Source: Spironucleus salmonicida
Taxonomy: Eukaryota; Fornicata; Diplomonadida; Hexamitidae
Assembly (NCBI GenBank): GCA_000497125.2
Contig: CM035322.1
Location: forward strand, 752,001-816,000
Direction: 5' to 3'
DNA length: 64,000 bases
Shown here in pieces: positions 57,494-64,000 of this stretch; the stretch's first letter is position 1, and every line of letters starts with the position of its first letter. A program made the position numbers and the translations under genes. The notes under the pieces are model-generated. The model ran no database searches. It had not been told where the DNA came from and saw nothing but the letters and a program-made list of their open reading frames with translations.

Positions 57494-59423
57494 CCTAAAG
57501 AGTGATATTATATACGTTATATAGGGTGCGTAAAACTTCAAGAAATCTACGAAAGCTGGTAATACCTAGGTATTATATCATATTTACTATTTCGATGAAG
57601 GAAACTTTCTACACGCTCTTCTAAGAATAGGACCCTCTACTATATATGAAGATTACACGGTATGAAGTGTTTTTTTTCAGTTTCACTTCAGCAACTTTAC
57701 TAGTATGTCTAAATTAAATGGGGTATACAATTCAAGAAACTTAAGAAAGGTCAGATTCTTCTAAAAGATTCTACAGTCTCAGGACTCCTGCCCTATAAGC
57801 CGATACCCGGCGTCCTACCATCGGTATTGGGTCATAAATGGGCTGCTCATGCACACAGTATATATGTAGTTATGCCCATTAGCCCTCTGATACGCGGTCG
57901 GAACTTGTGCGTGGTACCTGCCCAGTGTTCGGCTCGCACCAAACTATGAGAATGTGCTCCTGGAATATCCCGCATGCATTTCCCGATTTGGTGTAGAAGT
58001 CGTTACGGCTAGATCTCGTGCTGCTGTGCGGGTCAGAGCTTCGGCATCCGGCTGCCAGACCTATCATCCGGGATTTAGCGGCTCTGAATAGGTCAGGTTG
58101 GCAGAGTTTGGTACCTTGTGGATCATACCCCTGGGGATATGCGCGCTCGCCTGAGTCTGTGCTGAGTCCAGTCTAGCGGCTCGGTGGAATCGTCTTCCTT
58201 AAGCCAGCGCATTTCATAAATAGGGTCACCATTTCCTGGAAGGCTGGAGGGCCCTGTCAGTTCCTTTCGGCTCGCAATGTGTCTAGAGTGAAATAGATAT
58301 CCCAGAACAATACCTACATCCGCAGTGGACTTTCTGCTTCCATAGTCAACAGCCTCCGCCGGTGTCGCAGAGGGAACGACAACACCTGGTATATGAAAAT
58401 TTATAACAAGCGACATCTACCTCAAATGCGTCGTTCCATACCGGCGCAGAGGAGAATGTCAAGATTGCATTGCCAAATCACTGAGGGCCTCGCCCAGGCT
58501 AATTGGATTTGCGCCTCGAATCCTGGACCCTAGGCAGTTTGGCGTAAAAGCATGAGAGCGGTTAGGATATTTTGTCGCTAGGAACGCAGTAAGGGACAGC
58601 GTCAGCAGGTATCGACGACAGCATCTGATCAACAGAGTGCAACTTGAGTATTTGGCGCCGCCAGTAAGGCATCCCAACATGAGGGGCGCAACTAGATATT
58701 GACCACGAGGCGCGTTGATGACCACTCTGCAGAGTATCCGGTAGATGAGTGTGGACCTACTACTTGCCCTGTAGCTCGACCCCTAATAGGGGAGTGGATA
58801 CGGCGGCCCACCTTTCTCTCGGATGACAATGACTACCACTGCTCCATGCCTCCCGCCCCGTATTCGGGGTGTTATTGCTCCCCACTAGACTGCTCACTCG
58901 GGCGACGCACACCGCCCCTTCTGTGCTAAGACCAGTCCCACCTAAGCGCCCTAACCTCCCAGAGTGCATGGTCCTATTACCGCCGTTCAGGGTCCCGCGA
59001 TGCAGTGGCCCATTGCTCCCCTGCCTGCGCTTCATGGCCCGCTCAGAGAGTAACCACCCATGCTGCTGCGCTCCTCCAAGTGGTGGATCTTAGGCGCTGC
59101 TTGCATCGTCACGAAACTCCATCTGGGAACTGGTGCCCAGGCCTGCACCGAGAAGGGGTTCGCGCCGGAATGGGTCGGGATTCAGCGAGTCGAATCTCTG
59201 GGTATAATATGGTACTGGGCAGCTGGCGCCGTTCCATAATGACACGTATGAGCGGGCCAGAACCCCTCTGACGCACCTGGCCCGGACCTTCGTTCCACGC
59301 GCTGCAGCTACCTGGCTGACATATATTGCGAGTAAAAACACCTCACATGGTGCTGTGGCTTCTCCCAGGGAAGGCGTGCCGCAGAAACCGCCAGCACCGA
59401 GCCTGCAAAACGAAAACCCTACC
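57494..59423. other. gene-poor DNA of balanced composition (right arm)
   Basis: Mirror image of 50857-52786; same comments apply. No supported gene. Confidence 0.4.
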
Positions 59424-59645
59424 TCACTTCCACTGCAAGTTGTCCAGCAGCGCCTGACCCTTGCCCTGGTCGGTGATGACGATGCTCTCGTTCGAGGTGG
59501 CGATGCCGGACGGCATTCGCCTGAGCTTGGGGGCCTCCTGCTGGCATCCAACGTTCAGCTGGCGGTTCCCGTACACCTGCTGCTTAATGTCATTCTCGGG
59601 GTTCGTCTGCCCGATGGCGGCCAGTGGCCCAGTGAATTGGCTCAT
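59424..59645 (-). CDS. hypothetical 73-aa protein, right copy
   Basis: Mirror copy of the gene at 50635, identical in protein, with its TATA-like element at 59664-59673. Confidence 0.55.
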   Translation of the reverse strand: MSQFTGPLAAIGQTNPENDIKQQVYGNRQLNVGCQQEAPKLRRMPSGIATSNESIVITDQGKGQALLDNLQWK

Positions 59646-59952
59646 TCGTGGGAAGCGGGTCTGGTATATTATCGGGTTACTGCCCTTTGACCAATTAGGA
59701 GGGGACTCAGCAACTGACGCCCGCCGCATATTAGCGCATATACCGAGCAACGGCGCGACCTGCAGTTTCGACGTTTCGCCCAGCCGGTCTCGTGCCAGGC
59801 CTGCCGCAAAGGCGGACCGCGCAGCCCACTCCCCGGTGTAGGAGCAGCGCAGCGTGCTAGCCGCCTGGGAGCCGCACCGCTGCCGCGCGAACCAGACCCA
59901 CTCCCCAAACATATGGCTTATATATAAAATACAGCAGGTCCCCCGCCATCCG

Positions 59953-60261
59953 ATGGGCATGGAACGCTCCAGGAAGTCCTACGAGGACGAGATCGCGAAG
60001 TGTCTGTCCCACCAGCCCCGGCACGACCGCGACACCTGCCCACCGCGGGCGGTCCGGCCGGCCAAACCAGTACCGCCGCCCCACCCGCTGGCCAAGCCTC
60101 CCGAGGCCTCAAACTCGTCGTACCGCCTGCTGCTGCGGGAGAACACGGGCCTGTCGGACTGCATCGTCACCCAGGCCGGCAGCATCTTCCAGCCGCCGCG
60201 GCCCATGCCCAAGATAGCGAACCTGAAGGACCAGATGATCATCTTCGCAATCGACGAGTGA
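59953..60261 (+). CDS. hypothetical 102-aa Pro-rich protein, right copy
   Basis: Mirror copy of the gene at 50019-50327, identical in protein and leader. Here its 3' neighbour is the truncated ASH2 fragment rather than the whole gene. Confidence 0.65.
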   Translation: MGMERSRKSYEDEIAKCLSHQPRHDRDTCPPRAVRPAKPVPPPHPLAKPPEASNSSYRLLLRENTGLSDCIVTQAGSIFQPPRPMPKIANLKDQMIIFAIDE

Positions 60262-60275
60262 CCCGACCCAACCGC

Positions 60276-60495
60276 TCACTTCTTCATCTTCTTCATCCGC
60301 AACCTCCCGTCTCCGTAGAAGCGCGCGATCTCGTAGTGCAGATCCACCGTGTACTGCCCCGCTGCGACCTCCTGCGCGAGCACCTGCTGGTCACGCCGCG
60401 CCCTCGCAAGGTACAGCGCGCTGAAGCCCTGCACCGGCCCCGGCGCGCCCGCCTGGATCGCCTCCAGGAACGCGAAGCTGTCCGGGTCGATTTCG
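60276..60495 (-). pseudogene. 3' fragment of ASH2
   Basis: Copies the last about 73 codons of the gene at 48847-50004, up to the same TGA. The SPRY domain is lost at the repeat boundary (60495), and the upstream AT-rich DNA offers no fitting start. One substitution is seen near the edge (GAC for GAT). Confidence 0.85.
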
Positions 60496-61290
60496 TCATA
60501 AACAACCCCGTAAATTACTTATCTTAAATTTCAAGAATATATATTAATAGCTATAATTATGTATTTGGCATGTTCTAAAATCTTACGCATGATAAGAAAT
60601 AGATTAACCAAACATATATCAAATATGTATTATAAAATTATAGAATGAATTATCTTACATTATGTAAATTGTTAATATATTCTATGTGAAAATTAATAAA
60701 GTATTAATAAAAAGTAAATAACGTTTCAATTTTAGTATCAACAATTACTAAATAATAGTATTTCAACCGAATACTTAACTCTTATCCATAGTTTAACTTT
60801 TAAGTTAAAACTACTAACCTCACAGTCAAACTAAGGGTTTTTGATGGTTAAATCTTTTTTACTTATATTCAATATTTAAAATTATATACGCAATAATAAT
60901 TCGCGTTTGTATTAAGATTATTAAATTCGTTATATTAATTTAATGATTTTAAAAATAATTTGATTTTAACCAGAAAAAACATAAAATTTGCAGTTACTAA
61001 TTATTAGATCACGATAGCATATAAGTATAATTAAATTTCAGATTTTATTTTGAAACATATCTATATTGTAAAAAAAAATATTGTGAATATTTACAGTAAA
61101 ATCAAATAAGAGTACAAATAAAGTTGTGATATATATTATATTTATTATTATTAATACAACTTAAAGTTTTTCTTCACAGTAAATGAAGATAAATTTATAG
61201 GCTTCAAATATTAAAACTACATTAGCTTTAACAGCCAGAGGAACTACAAGAGGGGTGAAAAGGGGTGAAAATAATATATAAATACTTGAA
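60496..61290. other. AT-rich intergenic DNA
   Basis: Begins exactly at the outer end of inverted repeat 3. No gene supported. A minus-strand frame at 61161-61475 overlaps the conserved plus-strand small gene and is treated as a shadow. Confidence 0.5.
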
Positions 61291-61422
61291 ATGTTAATTT
61301 TTAAAGACCAAGTAATATTAGAATCAATGCTAACACGAGTGTAAGTGCTAGATATGAGAGTAAAAGAAATAGAATATATACTTATGGAACGAAAATCAGC
61401 TTTTCTGATAGGAAGTAAATGA
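61291..61422 (+). CDS. DQVILES small protein, member 2
   Basis: A 43-aa product, MLIFKDQVILESMLTRVQ at the start, matching the protein at 37993. Here codon 7 is CAA where the other has TAG. Downstream halves diverge. Differences in the shared part are mostly synonymous (GAC/GAT, CTA/CTT, CGA/CGT, GTG/GTA), indicating selection on this frame. Function unknown. Confidence 0.55.
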
Positions 61423-61502
61423 TAGTAGTATTTACATCTATATAATAAATTAGCGTCTTCTAATGTTTTACTCATTTAAATTTATTCTTTTAATTCTGTA
61501 AA

Positions 61503-62345
61503 ATGAAACCTTAGGTCTAAAGTTATATATTACTAATTATATTTCTATAAAACTACGAAGGCAGCAATATTTGCTCAAAACATTATATATTAAAGACAAT
61601 AATAATATTGTAAATGAAATATTACAATTTGATTAGATTTTAAAAATTAATCAAATAGAATTATAGTATTTCAATATTGCGTAGATATTACTATTAAGAA
61701 TAGTTTTTATATCAATATTTACTACTATACCGCTAATAAATCTACTATTTATAGTTTTTGGCTATATTTACTGCATAAATTCTATATTTTAACAAACTTA
61801 TAAATATACAAGGATAAAACAATCTCTCATTGTATTTACGGTGGATATCATCATATATAAGATTAATATTAATTTTCTGCAGTTTGTTATCTTACCATAA
61901 AAATAATGGTTTTATAGTAAAATTACGAATTTAGTTAAATCTGGCGTGTGATTAAATAATTTTTCTTTTTGCTTAATGGATTACAGAAATTTATCATATT
62001 ATTTAAACTTTTAGTTATAATCCAGGAGGCTAAAAACTATAATAAGTTTGTTTTATTCTATATACCATACTTATATCATAAGAAATACTATAGAAAAACA
62101 AGTTTCGGTAATTTGTTCAATTACACATATGTGAACATAAATTTCAATATAGAAAAACTAAAAACGTGTTATTTATATTTTATTATGAAAAACTGTAAAT
62201 TTATAATTATCTCTAGCTCAAAATGATAGATTTAATGTAATATCAGAATACGATGAGACTGCTATCATCTAACCATATAGAAGATGAAGCAGACACACTA
62301 GTCTTTGCAGAATTTATATAAGAAGTAATAAGTGATGATGAATGA
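61503..62345 (+). CDS. possible multi-pass membrane protein (weak)
   Basis: A frame of 280 codons without TGA, Ile/Leu/Tyr/Gln-rich with several hydrophobic stretches and a clearly acidic end (HIEDEADTLVFAEF, then QEVISDDE). Long TGA-free frames arise by chance in DNA this AT-rich, so only the acidic C-terminal part looks convincing. Starts AAAATGAAA. No family recognised. If the start is wrong, a 40-aa product from 62223 remains. Confidence 0.3.
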
Positions 62346-62562
62346 GTGTGTCAATATAATATAAATTTTCTTAATACTAATTTTAGATAATTTTTAATAA
62401 TATAGATCCTATTGATTCTATTTACTTTTATATTAAGAGTATTGCAATATTTTCTCTTAAACATTGCTAAATTTTATTGTAATAAAGTAAACCTAACATA
62501 TTCGATACCGACAAGATAAATAGTTTAACAGCAAAAATTATATATATATATATAAACTAAAA

Positions 62563-62754
62563 TCACTTAACAGCATACTCTTCACTATCAGTTGTTATAA
62601 CTAAAGTACTAATATCATCTAAGAAAAATTATGTATAAACAATAGGAGTTTTCTCAATGTATGTAGATTTTGATAGCAAATTAAGTTTAATACGGGAGGA
62701 TGATGATGCAACTCTCAGCAATTTTCCACTACAAAAATGAGACTTACCCTTCAT
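62563..62754 (-). CDS. hypothetical 63-aa protein
   Basis: A hydrophilic, Ser/Thr-rich small protein (MKGKSHFCSGKLLRVASSSS start, DSEEYAVK end) with one TAA Gln codon and a TGA stop. Less AT-rich than its surroundings. Loosely similar in size and style to the other small proteins here, but no shared motif seen. Confidence 0.4.
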
Positions 62755-63407
62755 TTAATAAGGTGACAGGATAATCTAAACTAATATGATATAATATAAT
62801 ACAAGAGTTTAGTTTCTGGTTTTATGACTTATATGGTATGTTTTATTAACATATTAAATTTTATACACTAATAATTTTAGTTTTTAATATTAATAATTAT
62901 GAATATTTATAATAATATTAACTTATTATAAAACTTTGTAAAAATATTTTGCTGTATTTATATAATATATAATTAAGCAAACTTAGATTATTATATTTAT
63001 AGAGTTAATATTGATATCAAATTCACTATCTCCAATTTCTGGAGGATTTCGTTACAGGAATATGTGTCGAGTTCATATTTTCATATTATTCTTACTATTT
63101 ATAATATTTATATAGCTAAAATTTATGTTTTAAATATTTATCTTATTATGAATGCAGTTTGAATGTAAGTTCTAAAGCTGATATTAATTATTAAGGTTTA
63201 CTAAGTGTTTGCTTCTGATTTTAATCAATGGTAGGTGGTTTTGTGTTCGTATCGGTAATAAAAGAATTATAATTAGTTTTGTTAAATTTATTCATTATTT
63301 AATATAAATTTAATCGAGCGACATATAATATATTTGTAACAACACAAAATATTTTGTATACAATGTATAATAAATATAGGGAAATAACTATTTATACTAT
63401 TTATAAA
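62755..63407. other. AT-rich intergenic DNA
   Basis: Upstream region of the last gene; no supported feature. Confidence 0.45.
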
Positions 63408-64000
63408 ATGAAATAATTTACAATTTAATCACTAGTTATAGATGAATTTTTAGTGTAAGATCGCACAAAGCTTAAATCAAGATCCTAGGTTAGAAGGATA
63501 AAAAATTAAGGCAATTATTATAATGACTTATTAGCTAGTAAAACTAAAATGTATGGATAGAGTTTATACTGTCTTCCTCCAAAAACTCCATAAGTATTGA
63601 TTAAGAAAAAATTATATACAGAATAAGAGCATCAAATTAGTTTATTTAAAGAACTATAGTACAAAAATTTATATGAAAGTGAGTTTAAAATAGTCTCTGA
63701 GAAACCTCGATAGTAGTAAGTTGCTAAAATTATCCAACTGTTTCATTATTATCAGCCAATGTCTACTTTAAGGCGTGTTCTAGCGGAAGATATTATATTT
63801 TTTAAAAAATAATTTAGCGAAAACTCTGTTTAACCACGTGATTAAATGTAAAGAAATCTAAGTATCGTACGTTAACATGATGAGATGATAAAGATTATGT
63901 CGCAAAAAGCTATCTAATTTAAAATAAAAAATAGTATTTTAGGAGATAAGGATGATCTTTATCACTTAATGTATCTTAAATGGATAAAAAACATAACTAC
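63408..64000 (+). CDS. 5' part of a hydrophilic protein running off the window
   Basis: 197 codons without TGA from an ATG (MKQFTIQSLVIDEF) to the window edge. Composition is coding-like: many Lys, Glu, Gln and Arg, motifs such as LPPKTPQVLIKKK and SLFKELQYKNLYESEF, alternating charged helices. Some twenty TAA/TAG Gln codons. No family recognised in the visible part; a helical nuclear or cytoskeletal protein is possible. Confidence 0.6.

Larger units (their letters stand above)
55766..60495. repeat. inverted repeat 3, right arm (4730 bp)
   Basis: Mirror of 49785-54514. The outer end at 60495 cuts through ASH2 coding sequence; beyond it unrelated AT-rich DNA begins. Confidence 0.95.

Noticed and set aside
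40039-60495. Inverted repeats as transposon termini
   Set aside because: Arms are kilobases long, contain host genes, end inside genes, and no transposase, reverse transcriptase or integrase was seen in arms or spacers.
40039-60495. Inverted repeats as certain assembly artefacts
   Set aside because: Spacers are unique, arms of repeats 1 and 3 carry differences, and the two sides of repeat 2 join different N-terminal sequence; an artefact stays possible but cannot be assumed.
61161-61475. 104-codon minus-strand frame
   Set aside because: Overlaps the plus-strand DQVILES gene, whose frame shows synonymous conservation.
1-64000. tRNA, rRNA or CRISPR
   Set aside because: No convincing B-box with matching acceptor stem, no rRNA core sequence, and no regularly spaced short repeats were found by eye.

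Overview
The window comes from a eukaryotic nuclear genome that reads TAA and TAG as glutamine and stops only at TGA. Read with the standard code, most genes look shattered. Read with TAR = Gln, they become long open frames that each end at TGA and carry complete conserved domains (UPF1, DRC11, ASH2, cathepsin C, flavodiiron protein, FCP1, ceramide synthase). This code, the compact apparently intron-free genes, the anaerobe's flavodiiron protein, the flagellar DRC11, the Giardia-like BPI and cathepsin proteins and the TATA-like element just upstream of several starts all point to a hexamitid diplomonad (Hexamita/Trepomonas type). Genus-level assignment is inference. Base composition is strongly two-sided: many genes are GC-rich islands in very AT-rich DNA, but some real genes are themselves AT-rich.

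Layout. 0.5-3.3 kb: ceramide synthase and four small proteins. 3.9-20.2 kb: cathepsin C-like protease, flavodiiron protein, DRC11, a decayed gene, UPF1, a WD40 protein, a coiled-coil protein and small unknowns. 21.4-25.3 kb: small Met-Gly (putatively N-myristoylated) proteins and a member of a second small family. 23.8-30.5 kb: inverted repeat 1, two diverging cathepsin B genes flanking an amino-acid transporter and a BPI-like protein. 31.5-35.0 kb: thioredoxin-like and HEAT-repeat proteins. 35-37 kb: a 72-aa protein and two Myb-like genes (copy A). 38.6-39.9 kb: FCP1-like phosphatase. 40.0-44.4 kb: inverted repeat 2, two uridine-kinase fusion genes, followed by a NagB-LmbE fusion. 46.4-48.7 kb: Met-Gly and EF[AS]GRI small proteins and a La-type xRRM protein with a Gln-rich tail. 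48.8-60.5 kb: ASH2 and inverted repeat 3, 4.73-kb arms around a 1.25-kb spacer that re-duplicate the Myb pair. 60.5-64.0 kb: AT-rich DNA with small genes and one gene leaving the window.

Genes with recognisable roles cover RNA surveillance (UPF1), chromatin (ASH2), RNA polymerase II phosphatase (FCP1), RNA binding (La-type), flagellar motility (DRC11), lysosome-like proteolysis (cathepsins B and C), oxygen detoxification (flavodiiron), sphingolipids (ceramide synthase) and salvage or sugar metabolism probably of bacterial origin. No rRNA, tRNA, CRISPR array or classical transposon was found. The most striking points are the internally provable codon reassignment, three near-identical inverted duplications in 64 kb that each copy or cut genes, and three previously unnamed families of tiny proteins that only become visible with the TAR = Gln code.
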